A stretch of 64,000 bases of DNA, from NCBI GenBank assembly GCA_011032825.1, contig JAADJZ010000005.1:563001-627000 (forward strand), given 5' to 3'. A model generated the notes under the pieces. It ran no database searches. It was given only the letters and a program-made list of their open reading frames with translations, and had not been told where the DNA came from. This DNA is from Massariosphaeria phaeospora (taxonomy: Eukaryota > Ascomycota > Dothideomycetes > Pleosporales). Shown piece after piece: positions 10,073 through 22,116 of this stretch (within the stretch, counting starts at the first letter, position 1; every line of letters starts with the position of its first letter). Both the position numbers and the translations under genes were made by a program.

Positions 10073-11798
10073 CTAATCCTCAGCGCCTGGACGCTTCCTG
10101 AGATTCTCTAATCCATACAGAATGGCTCGAACAGCTGCTAAATCCTTCGTATCACTAGCTATGCTGTTAGATTCGGCGTATGCATTATCGTTGCCGTCTG
10201 GTGCTTGGCGACTGAACCAATCCAGCGACTGTGCCACTCCACTGTTTTCTTCCCATTCGCCGTTTCCCTGACGTGAGAAGCACTGTAGTCTGTGTGGAGA
10301 CTGTGAAACTGTCAGCTGTGTCACAATTGTCCACTGCAGATCGCTTACATGTACATCTCGAACGGCTGTCGTAGAACCTGGTTTATGCACGTTGTCTACC
10401 GACACTACTATCATCTTGCGTGTGTTTTCTGACGATCCAAGGAATGCCACGTCTAGTGCATTGCCGTTTAGAGATATCACGGCTCCGGGTTTAGAGCGGT
10501 CTCCAAGAGTAAACTGGAATAGCGCTGGAATTCCCTCGCAAGCCACCAAGATCTCATATTTCTATGTTGAATGAGCGTGCATCTGACAGGATATATGTCA
10601 CTACGTACCGTTGTCTCTCCTGAGGCCAGGTCCCATATCCCGCGGACCGCAACTTTGAAATTCTTCCGGTCTTCTGGTAAGATGGAAGTAAGCTGCGGGT
10701 TCGATTCGAAGTAGCTCAGTGCGGAATCCCGAATGGGTAGTCTTTCAATGAGTTGATTGTTGAACCAGTCCCATACAAGCAAAGAGGCGTCCCCACCGCC
10801 TGATACGAGTAATCCAGATTGGGATAGGCATAGTCTGCTGACGAAGTCTTCATGGCCTAGACAAAACCCTTCAATGATGTGGGCTTGGGGTAGCCCTCGA
10901 GATATCCGGATATGCTCGTCTCGATCGGCAGTCAACACATAACTACGATCGTCCACTGTTGCGTACAAAATGTCTGTGAGCATAGAAACATGGCCTAAAA
11001 GGAGTTCATGCTTGAACTTCAGCGGCTCTTTTGGTTTGGACGGCCCTTTGGATGCTTGTTTTAGCTGTTCTTCCAGAGTCTTCCTATTACGACCAGAATG
11101 CACTGTAAGAAGACTAGCGGCTGGCGCGTACGGTTTCTCGACAACTGGCTCTGTCTGCTCATTTTGAGGAGTTTCAATCTCTTCGTCATCTGGAGACGGT
11201 AGAAGCGGTAAAGAGTAGACATCGCCGAACTTGTCTGCGCATAGAATTGTTGAGTCATCAGGTGTCAAGATGATCGAACAAGGCCGTCTGGCCATGCACC
11301 TTTGATAGATGTTAGAATCTTCTCATTTGCCAGATCAGACAGGCTCTATCAAACCTCTGACTTAATTCATGCAATTGATACTCCGAGTTTATCTGGAATA
11401 CGCGAATGCATTTATCTTCAGCCGTCACAGCTACTAGATATTGCTTGTCGCTTGATAAGGTGACACAGGAGACATTTAACTCTGGGTTGGCGGCAGGTGA
11501 TAATTTGACACGTTTTCCCGGAGGCTCTTCCGGCTCGTCGTCTCTATTGATGTGCTATTTATTTCAGCAAACACGCTGATTTCATCTAGGAAAACAGCAA
11601 CGAAACCGAGATAGAATTGACAAGAGGTCAGATAAGCACACTTACTCGGACTTCATCCTCCTCTGCTGGCCAGACGGACTGCACACCCGTCGATGACTGG
11701 ACGATCAGCTTGGAGCCACTGGCGCCAAATAACAGCCATTCATTGCCACTGTCTATCGAGCGGTCGGCCACCTCGATACACTGGTACGGTAGTTTCAT
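10073..11798 (-). CDS. TRM82: tRNA (guanine-N7)-methyltransferase non-catalytic subunit, WD40 protein
   Basis: Beta-propeller partner of Trm8; the complex makes m7G46 in tRNA variable loops in the nucleus. Four exons are predicted: 11798-11646, 11554-11355, 11299-10609 and 10552-10073, about 507 residues. Diagnostic sequence: PSKPKEPLKFKHELLLGHVSMLTD, the ADRDEHIRIS turn, GFCLGHEDFVSRLC and LLVSGGGDASLLVWDW, the typical Trm82 blades. A linker rich in acid residues (DDEEIETPQNEQ) separates blades. Within the last exon a 48-nt stretch starting GTAAGC and ending CACAG could be an intron; it is a multiple of three and stop-free, so both isoforms stay in frame. It diverges from the P0 gene with only 215 bp between start codons. 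Confidence 0.88.
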
Positions 11799-12013
11799 GG
11801 TGTTGAAAGTTTCTTCGCATGCGACTGCAGCGTCGAAATCTGTTGGCGTTCGAGACGCAGGGCCGAATCTGTGCTAGCGCCGTTCGGTAAAACGCACGGT
11901 CCGTCTGCCCACCTTGAAATTTTCCTCTGCCGTCGACACACGAGATCCTCAACACCAACAAATCACCCAATTCAAGTCCTTAAACATCCTATATTGTCGA
12001 TACACCGAGCAGT
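11799..12013. promoter_or_regulatory. Short bidirectional promoter between TRM82 and RPP0
   Basis: 215 bp separate two divergent start codons. With so little space, the two translation-related genes probably share promoter elements. No classical TATA was seen. Confidence 0.45.
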
Positions 12014-13065
12014 ATGGGGGGCACAAAGGCATTCAAAGCTGCTTACTTCGAAAAGCTCAAGGTTCTGCTTGGGGAGTACAAGAGCATTTTCATCGTCACC
12101 GTCGACAATGTCGCCTCCCAGCAGATGCACGAGATCCGCCAGTCTCTCCGTGGAGAGGGTGTCGTTCTCATGGGCAAGAACACCATGGTGCGCCGCGCTC
12201 TGAAGGGCTTCCTCGCCGACTTCCCCGACTACGAGCGCCTACTTCCCCACGTCAAGGGTTGGTCTATTTTCCGAGCGAGCATCTCGTCCATTCCACTAAC
12301 GAAATCGTAGGCAACGTCGGCTTCATCTTCACCAATGGCGATCTCAAGGAGATCCGTGATAAGATCTTGTCGAACCGTGTCGCTGCTCCCGCTCGTGCCG
12401 GTGCTCTCGCTCCCCTCGATGTCTGGATTCCCGCCGGAAACACGTAAGGAGTACAGTCAACGCTGTGATAACTAGTGACTAACTTTCCCAATAGCGGTAT
12501 GGAACCCGGTAAAACCTCCTTCTTCCAGGCTCTCGGTGTCCCCACCAAGATTGCTCGCGGTACGATTGAAATCACCAGTGATCTCAAGATTGTCGAGGCT
12601 GGCACCAAAGTCGGTGCTTCCGAGGCTACACTTCTCAATTTGCTGAACATCTCGCCCTTCACCTACGGTATGAGTGTCTCCATGATCTACGATGATGGGC
12701 AGACCTTCGAACCTTCCGTGTTGGACATCGAGGAGTCTCAGTTGCTGAAGGCCTTCTCCTCGGCGATTACGACCATCGCCAGCGTGTCGCTTGCCGTCAA
12801 CTACCCGACCTTGCCCTCGGTCATGCACTCCGTCGTCAACTCGTACAAGAAGGTTCTTTCCGTGGCTATTGAGACCGACTACGATTGGGAGGAGATCCAG
12901 GACCTCAAGGACCGCATCGCCAACCCTGACAAGTATGCTTCGACTGGGCCAACAACCACCGGCGGTGGTGGTGGCGATACTACCGAAGCCCCCAAGGAGG
13001 CTGAGAAAGAGGATGAGCCGGAAGAGTCAGAAGACGACGACATGGGTTTTGGTCTCTTCGACTAA
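12014..13065 (+). CDS. RPP0: 60S acidic ribosomal protein P0 (uL10)
   Basis: Base of the ribosomal P-stalk, binding 28S rRNA and two P1/P2 dimers to recruit translational GTPases. Three exons: 12014-12257, 12311-12443 and 12495-13065, 315 residues, the normal length. The N-terminus [21 protein letters not shown], the [11 protein letters not shown] motif and [29 protein letters not shown] are classic. The C-terminus ends in the conserved acidic tail [13 protein letters not shown], shared with P1 and P2 and needed for elongation-factor and ribotoxin binding. A glycine-rich hinge (GGGGGD) precedes it. Very confident. Confidence 0.97.
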
Positions 13066-13511
13066 GTACCTCAGCGCATCTTCCAAGGCACTACTATCTG
13101 ACACGCTGGCTTGATCAAACTTGCCGGCCTCTGCTTTCATGATATAGGACCGTGACAGTTCACGAGATTATGAGAAGATGAAACTCGAATTCTACAACAT
13201 TTGAAGACTAACTTTGCCGTGATGCCCACCTTAGGAGCTGGCAGGTCGCGTTATACAAAAGTACGTGCAACATCTTCTTCTTTCTCATTGCTATGATTAT
13301 ACCCTTTTTAACCCTGAGATATCTCTCTGAGGATCAAAACGCAACAACAACACTCTAATTTTTTAATGAGCTTTTCCAATATATCTTGCTATGGCTATCG
13401 AAGACAATGGATATGGAAGCTAACTGTCATCAAAGATCACCCACTGTTCGGCATTACGTACAGCCTGCTGCACCCATTGTCTTGATGATATTGAATTCGC
13501 CCGTAGAGATT
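13066..13511. other. Convergent intergenic region
   Basis: 446 bp between the 3' ends of RPP0 and the acetyltransferase gene. AT-richer than neighbours; no gene seen. Confidence 0.5.
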
Positions 13512-14651
13512 TTACATTGTCCTATCTTCCCTGACAGCTAGATTCCCAGCCCTTGTAACATCTATCCTCACCCAGAATATCCGCCACATCGCCTCACCGC
13601 CCAAACTCTTGCACACGCTCTCACTCTGCGCGTTGCCAACATATACATCAGCATGAGCCCAGGCATTGCCTTGCTCATCATCTGCAAGGCCGGGAACATG
13701 CTCTCTGAAAAGCTTCGCCGCGACAGCCTTGGCGATTCCTTTTCCACGATACGCTGGTTCGGTATGCAATGTACTGAGTGCGCCGTCGAGTCCGAGAAAT
13801 GTCCATGCCACAACCTGATCCGTCTCTTCCTCGAACACCCCAACACTCTCCATCGACAATAGCGTCCGCTTGGCACGTGGGATGTCTGTTCGTGACTGCA
13901 CGATTGCAATGTCCTTCTCCCTCATCTGGCCCCACCGCAACCCCTCCGGCAATTCTCTCCTATGTGGCAGGTTGGATATCTTGAACAGAAATTTGTTCAC
14001 TGGGGCCTCGAGCCCCGGGAATTCCTCGCGCACTAACCCAGATTCATGACATATGCGAACAATCTCGTGATGGCAGGCTCCGAGTGTGACGACGCCGGGC
14101 AGCAGTAGATGACGCATGTAAGCGCCTGGTGACAGGGGATACCGCACCTCTGGACCAGTTTCTGGATGCTCTTGCTCGTGCCGTCTAGCCAGAGCAAGCG
14201 CGGCAGCATTCTCCGGATGCAGAGGCGGTTCCGCCAGCGTCGATAGGTAATCCAAGAGACTCACTACCGCCGCCCTACATGTTCCGCATAACCCACTCTC
14301 GTCCCCCGAACGTGAATGGCCTGGCATTTCCCCACTGGCAAAGATCCACAGCTCGGTTTCCGGCCGCATGGAGCGGTCGAAGTAGGCGGCGGCCCAGCAG
14401 TGCGGCGGGTTCGACTGACCATGGTGAATTTGCTCCTGCTCTTGCTGTTGATCTTGCTGTTGACATTGAGGTTGAGTTTGATCTTGGTTTTCGGCAGCGG
14501 CCGGGAAGGTGGCGAGGATGTGGGCGTCTGGCGTGCGGTTTGCGTGGCGGGTGCGGTAGACGAGGTTGATGCTGTAGGGGAGAGAGGCCGTGAGGGCGGA
14601 TTGTAGGACGGGCGAGGTGGCGGGGTGGGTGTGGATTTTCAATTCGGGCAT
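13512..14651 (-). CDS. GNAT-family N-acetyltransferase (FR47-like)
   Basis: Single-exon gene of 379 residues. The C-terminal half carries the GNAT fold: VVAWTFLGLDGALSTLHTEPAYRGKGIAKAVAAKLF, where the (R/Q)xxGxG/A loop RGKGIA binds the acetyl-CoA pyrophosphate, followed by HADVYVGNAQSESVCKSLGG, the strand-helix that closes the fold. The arrangement resembles FR47/glycine N-acyltransferase-like members. The N-terminal half has a glutamine-rich insert (near residues 60-75) and a CGTC pair of cysteines. Substrate is unknown. The ATG at 14651 is the first in frame. The class is secure; function is not. Confidence 0.82.
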   Translation of the reverse strand: MPELKIHTHPATSPVLQSALTASLPYSINLVYRTRHANRTPDAHILATFPAAAENQDQTQPQCQQQDQQQEQEQIHHGQSNPPHCWAAAYFDRSMRPETELWIFASGEMPGHSRSGDESGLCGTCRAAVVSLLDYLSTLAEPPLHPENAAALALARRHEQEHPETGPEVRYPLSPGAYMRHLLLPGVVTLGACHHEIVRICHESGLVREEFPGLEAPVNKFLFKISNLPHRRELPEGLRWGQMREKDIAIVQSRTDIPRAKRTLLSMESVGVFEEETDQVVAWTFLGLDGALSTLHTEPAYRGKGIAKAVAAKLFREHVPGLADDEQGNAWAHADVYVGNAQSESVCKSLGGEAMWRIFWVRIDVTRAGNLAVREDRTM

Positions 14652-14973
14652 GGTTGTGGTTCTGGTTGACGAATTGGATGTAGAAGAAGATGAAGAGCAA
14701 GAAGGATCAAAGTTTTTTTCATGTAACGCGATATTGTTGAGTCAAGGTGGGTTGCGTAAGATAGTGTGGGTGTAGTGTAGTGGAGAGATAACCGTTTTCG
14801 GGTGGGCTTGGATGACTAATAGTCAAATATCATGGTGGCTAATGTACCTATGCTGCAGAGACAGTCCTGGAACAGACACAATACTAGAGGACTGGATTTT
14901 GAGCTGGCGCCGGCTGTATTGATGGTATACGAAAGACTATGGGTATAGACAAGTAAGGAATCCAGCCCAGTGG
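14652..14973. other. Short intergenic region
   Basis: 322 bp between two minus-strand genes; no gene or notable motif seen. Confidence 0.45.
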
Positions 14974-16080
14974 TTATCGTCCCACGCGCATTTCCGCCTT
15001 TGCGTATTTCCGCAGCGCCCTGAGGAAGACCTGGTAGTTGACGCCCTTATTATCGGGTATATGGATGATCTCCGTCAGCCTTAACTGCCACGGCGGATAG
15101 CCCTTGAGCACCACGGTCGGACTGAACAGGACCAAGAGGTCCGGCTCGGAACACACGTGGATGGTGAGCTCGCTCTGTATGAGGCGCGAGTCGATCTGGT
15201 CGAGCTCGACGCGGCCCTCCTGGACGAGATCGGCGAACGTCCGCGTCAGATCGACCATGGTGTTGCGACCGTCGAGCTCCGAGAGCAGCAATATGGTTAG
15301 GTGTTGGCGCTCGTCGGCGGAGTCGGTGGACGCGCGGGGGGTGCTCGGCGGGGAGTAGGTGAGTTCGTGGGGGGCGCGCAGGGAGATGGTGGGTTTGCGT
15401 TGGGCGCCGAAGTAGACTTCGAGGTGTTTGGAAACGGTGCGGTGGGTGTGCTTGAGGTGGTCTTTAAGCACGCCTGTATCGCGTTAGCAAATGGAGGCTT
15501 GGGCAGGCTTGGTAGCCAAGTCGAGGTTCTGTATACCTGTGGGCTCGTAGACGCTGAGATACGGTATGCCCGCAGAAGCAGTCCAGGCCGCAATCTCCGC
15601 CACGTCGTTCAGTAACCCCTCCAAGCCGGCATTGCCGTGGTACTCGTCGCTCTCGTGGTAGTCTAGTATGACGCTCAGATGACTCGGCAACCGTCGCAGG
15701 CGCTTTACGTCTTTCTGGATGAATTCCGGCGTGCGGTGGTGGTATTTCATCACGGCGACCATCTTGCCATATGCCAGTCGCCAGGCGCGGCGGAAGCGGA
15801 AGAACACGGAGAAGAAGAAGGCGATGGTGTGGTAGAGCAGAAAATGGATCGTGGTCTTGAGCGGGCCGTGATTTGCTTTGGGTAGCGGCCGGTTGTACGT
15901 TGATGTGCGTTGGGGTTGCGACTTGGACTGCGACTGCGACAGGCTGGAGGGCGCCAATGGCTCGTCAGGGAGATGCGACTTCATCATCTGCTCGCGCTCT
16001 TGCGGCGTCAGTTTCCGGCCGTCAACGGTGCCTCGGCGAAAAGCTGCGGCTTCTGTGGGTGTGATGCCGGTGGACGCCAT
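14974..16080 (-). CDS. NUS1: Dehydrodolichyl diphosphate synthase subunit Nus1 (NgBR-like)
   Basis: Non-catalytic-type partner of cis-prenyltransferase Rer2/Srt1; the complex makes dolichol precursors at the ER for protein glycosylation. Two exons: 16080-15537 and 15473-14974, 347 residues. One hydrophobic segment (LLYHTIAFFFSVFF, about residues 80-95) would anchor it in the ER. The C-terminal undecaprenyl-synthase-like domain includes LPSHLSVILDY, VAEIAAWTASAGIPYLSVYEPTG and the last residues MRVGR, containing the RxG motif that Nus1/NgBR proteins use to complete the active site. A GTATAC donor and TACAG acceptor bound the intron. The frame upstream of 16080 is open but lacks an ATG. Confidence 0.85.
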
Positions 16081-16851
16081 TGCGGCGGATGGAGCGAGGA
16101 TGGAGCGCAAGTAATAGCGGCGATGTGTTTCTCTGGTGGTTGGTGATAGCGTAGAGGGCAGAGCTGGGCGGGTGGTGAGAAAGCTGGGTGCTGCTTGGGT
16201 CCGTGGGTCGAGGTTGTGTAGAGGATGTTCAAAAGTTTACCACGACGATGTTCCTGTGAGGCGTGAGGCTGGTGCAGCACTCGCCGCGCCCCTGTAATAG
16301 AAAGCGTTGCTGATTGATTAAGAAGCAGGCTACAGTTTACGGACCCTCGTGAAGGTGTCTCTAGAAGTTTAAGCAATATGTACCCAGTCCCTTGTACTCC
16401 CAGAGTAGAATTGAGATGGGACCTCGCGAGGGCGGGTTCTGCCGCGACTTCCGAGCGCGCCAACCAAGCTGCGAGGCTCAGCCTCGGGGGAGGGGCGATT
16501 GCGTGGCTACAGACGCAATTGCTGATGTGTGCGCGAGCCAGGCCTTCTACTGATGGCGGTAGTGGGAGCTGCTCGACCAGACAGTAGGTAAGTCGGTCGG
16601 TGGTGGACTCGACGCGCACCACCTCCACCTCCGACGCGGGGAACGACGCCACAGCAAGCCAGCCACAGCCACAGCTTCATCTGGCCACCCTCCGGCCTCA
16701 TACACAACTTCCGGCCGCTTTCCCAGGCAGACACCAGCCTTATACAAAACCGATACCTTGCTAGTTGCTATATACCCAAGCCCGTCTCCGCCCCGCTGCC
16801 TGCGCGACCACACCATCCCACCCGCCCATGATTTGCAGGTAGCCGCAGACC
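16081..16851. promoter_or_regulatory. Divergent intergenic promoter region (NUS1 / SEC10)
   Basis: About 770 bp between two divergent start codons. GC-rich, no supportable gene; the short open frames on both strands look like chance. Confidence 0.4.
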
Positions 16852-19510
16852 ATGTCGCGTCCCAGTGCGGACTCGGCCTCAGTGCTCGCGCACACGGCCT
16901 CGAAGACTGCGGCGAGTCGCGGTCCCGTCTTCACACTCGACACTTTCTCGGTGCGCTGTTCCCGGGGACGCCGTAGGTGCAACGGCTGACACGGCTTCCA
17001 GAGCAAAGACTTCATAGTCAAGGACTTCATAGAAGCCCTCTCCGACAGCGCCGTGCCTGCTTCCCGCAAGTCGGGTCCCTCAACGGGCCATCAAGCCTTC
17101 GATCCGAAGCCGCTTATCCGCACCTTCGAGCATGCCCTAAGCCGCCTGAACAACCTGTCCGAAGAGCTCGAGGAGCGCGAGAACGAACTGTCTGGCGCCG
17201 TGCGTCGAGCCGAAGCGCAACACAACCAGAATGTCGAATCGCTGGGGCGGAAGCTTGATCAAGCCATTGACGGGTTCCAGCGGCTAGACACTTCGCTCAA
17301 CGGCGGCGGGGGAGACGATGGAGGCCCGGACACCGGAGGAAATGTTGCGGTGCGCATTGGAGAGCGTCTTGAAGAGCTGGACAGACAGAGGTTGAGAGCA
17401 CAGGACGCCAAGTTCCTGATACAGTGCTGGCAGGAAGTCAGCGAAAAGGGGGATTTGAACAGTCTGGAAGACATCAAGCGGTCAGGTGGTTCTATACGAT
17501 GCGCACACATCGCACGACAACTCCTGAAGATAAGCGCCCGGCTCGATCCCGAGGGCACGCAGCATATCAACGGTAACGGTGGCGTCTCCAACGGCTTAAA
17601 GCGAAGGCAGACCGTTCAGCAGCCGAGGTTCCCCACAAGAGAGATTGTAGAGCGTTTCCTGGAGAATCTAGAACAAGACTTGCTAAAGCAGTTCGATGAA
17701 TTTTACCGCCGCCCGAACTACGAAGGGATGCGTGATTGTGCTATTGCACTGAGGGACTTCAACGAAGGTGCCAGCATCATGCGCACCTATGTCAACCAGC
17801 ATTCCTTTTTCATTGACCGCAGCCAATTGATTGCCGAGGAGCTCACTGGAGATGGCGAGTACTGGGACCGCCTTCAGGATCCCGACATCGAACCGCCAGG
17901 CATAGAATCAAGTCTGCAATCCCTGGTGGACGAAGTGAGGATTGTCGTCCAGGAGGAATCTGCAACCATAAAACGAGCGTTTCCTTATTACGATGAAGTT
18001 CTCATCATCTTCGTCCAGCGAATCTTCCAACAGTCAATTCAGCAGCGCCTAGAGATGGTTCTGGACAAAGCAAATGAACTCTCTTCGCTAGCCTTCCTGC
18101 GGTCGTTGCAAGCCTCGAGAAGCTACATCACTGCTCTAGTTGATGAGCTGAAATCCCACGGCCTTACAGAACATCCTGAGCCAGTCACCTCCCAGGTTGC
18201 CGCAACACTGGACCAACAACTGGAAGACCTGTTCGTGCCCTACTTCGTCGGATCATCGTACATCGAGCGTGAAAAAAAGAACCTAGAAGAGCTATATTCC
18301 TCGCTTCTCCTGAAATTCACAATCTACCACTCTCGGCGGCGAAAGATGCCGACTACGTACTTCGCCTCGCTCGCTCAACGCGGAAAGGAGCTCGCTGCTT
18401 CTGCGCGCGATGCATACATGGATCGGCTAGACAACACCGACCTACCTGCCACGCAGAAGGCCATGTTGCTACGAATTGCAGGCCTCAAAGAAGACCACAC
18501 CGATAAAAAGGACATCGATGTCACCGAAGAAGACGGAAAGCTCTCGCTGTCAACGGCAAAACGCATGCTGAAATGGCTCGCCGAAGGCGTCGGCCGCGGC
18601 TTGGAACTCTCGCCCGGCAACGAAACACCCAAAGACGTCCAGAATCTGCTCAACCTCCTCCTCACCCACATGGGCGAGATATACCTTGAAACCGCCCTAG
18701 ACGCGTAAGTCCCTCCCCTTTCCACGACAAAAGATACCCCCAAACTCACGCCCCTCTCTCAGCGCCTCGGACCACGCCGCCGCGCAAGAAACCCTCAAGA
18801 CACCCCCCGACCTAACACACCTGCCCTCGCTGCACACCATCACCACAATCCTGCACCTCCTGCAGCAAACCACGGGCACCATCCTCCTGCCCCTGTGCAC
18901 CCCGAACCTAACCATCCGCCGCGAAATCGAAAAAGCAACCTCGTCCACCATGTCCACGCTCGAGTCCAAGCTCTCCAACATCCTCAACCTGACCCTGACC
19001 GCCACCCTCAACTGGGTCTCCAAGTGCCTGGCGCAGCAGAAGAAAACCGACTTCCGCCCCAAGGACGACGCCGACTTGACGCTGCTGGCCAGCGAGACGC
19101 CCGCCTGCCAGCAGGTGACGCAGTTCCTCGCGCGCGTCGCCGCGCAGTCGACGGCCGCCCTATCGGGCCGCAACCTCTCGCTATTCTTGGCCGAGCTGGC
19201 GCGCGGCCTGCGCGCCCTCGTGCTGGCGCACTTGCTCAAGTTTAGCGTCTCGCTGACGGGCGGCCTGATGGTGTCCAAGGATATGAATCGCTATGTCGAG
19301 GTTGTGAGGGCGTGGCCCACGGGCGAGGATCTCGAGCCGGGCGCTATGGATGTGCTGAGTGGCGTGGCGAATCTGTTTGTTATTGGGCCCGAGGCGCTGA
19401 AGGAGAGGTTGAGGGGGGCTGGCCAGGATGTGCAGGAGCTAAAGGCGTTTATCTCGAGGAGAGAGGATGTCGGGAGTGTGGGGGTGCAGAGCGTGTTGAC
19501 TGGAATGTAG
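16852..19510 (+). CDS. SEC10: Exocyst complex component Sec10
   Basis: Subunit of the octameric exocyst that tethers secretory vesicles to the plasma membrane at hyphal tips. Three exons: 16852-16950, 17002-18704 and 18763-19510, 849 residues. The first exon joins to SSKDFIVKDFIEALSD, the conserved N-terminal signature of Sec10, followed by a coiled coil (LSRLNNLSEELEERENELSG), then the helical-bundle CATCHR body with FLENLEQDLLKQFDEFYRRPNYEGMRDCA and LFVPYFVGSSYIEREKKNLEELY. The C-terminal exon encodes LTATLNWVSKCLAQQKKTDFRP and LKFSVSLTGGLMVSKDMNRY, also typical. Length and order fit the family. Confidence 0.92.
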
Positions 19511-19847
19511 CACAATGAAGAAGCATCCATTGAGGGGATTCCATCTATACCAATTCATATATCGCTCTGAGCTCTACTCATGTTCAGTGCTGGCAAGGCC
19601 CTTGGTATAGATGAGCCTTTTCACACAGATGGAAGGGGTATGTGAAATGTTTAAATAAAGCCAGTAGACGCTACATCATCACTCTTCGAGCATGTCGTGA
19701 CTAAAGCCGTGCGTCACAGCGTTCGGCGTATGTGCAGATGTCGTGAGGGCACGCAGAGATGCTCCTAACACCTGTATTCATTGTAGGTCATGAAGTACAT
19801 TTTGTCCGCCCCACGAAAGAACCCATCCAGCCAATGACCCAGAGCGA
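19511..19847. other. Convergent intergenic region
   Basis: 337 bp between SEC10 and RPS15 3' ends; nothing recognised. Confidence 0.45.
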
Positions 19848-20667
19848 TTACTTAAGAGGAATGAAACGGGAAGAGTGGGTGGCGCCGATACCGGGCCTTC
19901 CGTGCTTGACGGGCTTGCTGTTGAGCTGTTAGTACAAGAGCCCTTCAAAAATCCAATATGAAGAGAATGGGGAGCCGTACTATGAGATGGAGAACTCGGC
20001 AAGGTAGTGGCCAACCATTTCCGGCTTGATTTCGACCTGGTTGAACTCCTTCCCGGAGTAGATGCCGATGACGCTGCCAATCATCTCGGGGACGACAATC
20101 ATGTCACGAAGGTGCGTCTTGACCAGGTCGGGCTTCTCGTTGGGCTTGGCCTCCTGCTTGGACTTTCGCAGCTTCTTGATAAGGCCCATGGGCTTGCGCT
20201 TCAGGCCGCGGTTGAACCGGCGTCGGGCACGCGCGTGGACGAGATCGCGGAGTTCTTCGGAGGACAGATCGAGGAGCCTGACGTCGTGTTAGTAGATGTT
20301 TAGGTCCCTCCGCTGGTGGTGGCTGGTAAAGCCCGGCTAAACGCTGGCACACATACTGGTCAAGGTCGACTCCGCGGTAGGAGAACTTGCGGAAGGCTCT
20401 CTTCTTCTTGAGCTCTGTACGGCGTATCGTCAGTCTGTGGCCCCTCTAAGAGTATCTCCCAACGCATTCTTCCACGACCTCCACAGGTATACACAGCGAA
20501 TCCGCTTCCTTGTGTATTGCAAATTCGAGTCGGTAGTACGTAGGAAAGATGCGAAGGGGAAGTGGGTGAGGGTGCGTACCAGCGGCCTCCTCGGCGTTCT
20601 ATGGCGCGTTAGCAGTGCTACAGTCAGATGTGCGGGGAGTGAAGCATACGTAGTTCTCATCAGCCAT
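19848..20667 (-). CDS. RPS15: 40S ribosomal protein S15 (uS19)
   Basis: Small-subunit head protein near the decoding A site. Five exons: 20667-20650, 20598-20580, 20414-20357, 20277-19981 and 19917-19848, 153 residues, the normal length. Landmarks: [105 protein letters not shown] in pieces across exons. Two very short 5' exons (18 and 19 nt) are followed by one of 58 nt, an intron-rich layout typical of fungal ribosomal protein genes. All junctions preserve frame. Confidence 0.96.
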
Positions 20668-21101
20668 GATTTCGGTTTGTCAAAGTAACTGAATAGTTGA
20701 CTTCGATGGGGTGCGACGAGGTGGTTTGGTGGGATGGCGTTGCCCTCAATGGACGTTCAAAGTGGGAAGTCCAAAATTTAGCGAGGCTTGGCATGCCGCT
20801 AATCCCGATGTACGAGGTACATCAGGCAATGCCGCAATGGAGAAGTGGCCGCCAGTCATGGGATTACGATCAGATTCACGGTCTCAGATGTAACAAAGTA
20901 TTGGGAGTGCATGGCTTTCATTCAATGTATCCTAGCAAGCATATATCGAAGCTATACCGTTGAACTTTTCCTTCAATCCATTGATAGCACGCTCGACTCC
21001 TCCCAAATGCTCATTGCTTATTCCCAACTGGCATGATTGTCGTAAGCACAGAGTCCGTGGCACAGTGATTCTTCGTTGACAGCTGAATCTTGGCGAGACG
21101 A
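20668..21101. other. Intergenic region upstream of RPS15
   Basis: 434 bp between RPS15 (start) and RPP2 (end), both minus strand. Promoter of RPS15 presumably lies here; no gene seen. Confidence 0.45.
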
Positions 21102-21611
21102 TTAGTCGAAGAGACCGAAACCCATATCCTCGTCGGATTCCTCTTTCTCCTCTTCCTTCTCTTCGGCCTTGGCCTCCTCGGCAGGTGCAGCGCCGCCAGC
21201 AGCAGCGCCACCAGATCCGCCGCCACCGCCGCCGCCACCACCACCAGATGGGACGGAGGCAAGCTTGGTAGAGCCCTCTGAGATCAGCTGCTACAAGTTA
21301 GCTAGTGTTCAGGTGCCGGTTAGGTTGCCATAATAGAACAAGCCGAAGGAACTATCTTGAGCTCTACTATGTTGATCTGCGATTGCACGGTGGCACATAC
21401 CTCGTTGATGTCCTTGCCCTTGAGCTCGCTGACGAGCTTGTCGAGACGGTCGCTGTCGGCCTCAATCCCAACGGATTCGAGAACGGTCTAGGATAGAGTG
21501 AGTCGTATGCCCCTGACAGCTCTCCAATAACTCTCTCACCTTGATATCGGAAGCGGACGGGGAGGTGTTGCCACCAAGGCCGAGGAGGAGGTATGCTGCG
21601 AGGTGCTTCAT
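21102..21611 (-). CDS. RPP2: 60S acidic ribosomal protein P2
   Basis: Lateral P-stalk protein that dimerises with P1 and binds P0. Three exons: 21611-21540, 21487-21401 and 21287-21102, 114 residues. The N-terminal helical domain reads [52 protein letters not shown] and [16 protein letters not shown] glycine/alanine-rich hinge and a K/E-rich stretch precede the conserved tail [13 protein letters not shown], the same terminus as P0. Splice sites: GTGAGA/CCTAG and GTATGT/AGCAG; the last intron could alternatively end one CAG earlier, adding one Gln. Confidence 0.95.
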
Positions 21612-22116
21612 TTTGAGTGATGTCGATGTAGTCGGTTGGGAACAGGAGCACAATCGATTTAACCTAGGAATATTAGCCTTAAAGTACTCTTGTCGCAGAG
21701 TCGCACAGTTGAGGCTTACCGTATAGACGGAGACTGAAGCTTCAAGTTCTTGTGGAAGTTGGCTGATCGGAAAGAAAGTTCGACCCCGGAGATCAAAATT
21801 CATGGTGGGATGCGGCGGACGCAGACATGCTAACTTGATTAGGACTAGCCTCTGATTGAGCGGAGAATCTGCGGCCCGCCCACACGTGACAGCGCCGGCT
21901 TCTTCAAAAACGACTTGTCCTTCGTACGCCACCGGCCACGCTTTCACACCAACCCGGGGCGTGTCCTCTATATAAGCGCGCCCTCCCCTCGCTTCTGCGC
22001 CCACTTCCGATTTATCACTCTCCGCCTCTCCACAACCCCGCGCTCAAAGCATGTGCGACTGCCTTTACAACCTGAAAGACCAGCAGTACTGAGTCAACCC
22101 GTATCCTATGCCCACC
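21612..22116. promoter_or_regulatory. Divergent promoter region RPP2 / SPT2-like gene
   Basis: 505 bp between divergent start codons, with a TATA-like element at 21969-21976 on the SPT2 side. Confidence 0.4.
21969..21976 (+). promoter_or_regulatory. TATA-like element upstream of the SPT2-like gene
   Basis: TATATAAG about 140 bp before the predicted ATG at 22117, at a plausible core-promoter distance. Seen in sequence; role inferred. Confidence 0.4.
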
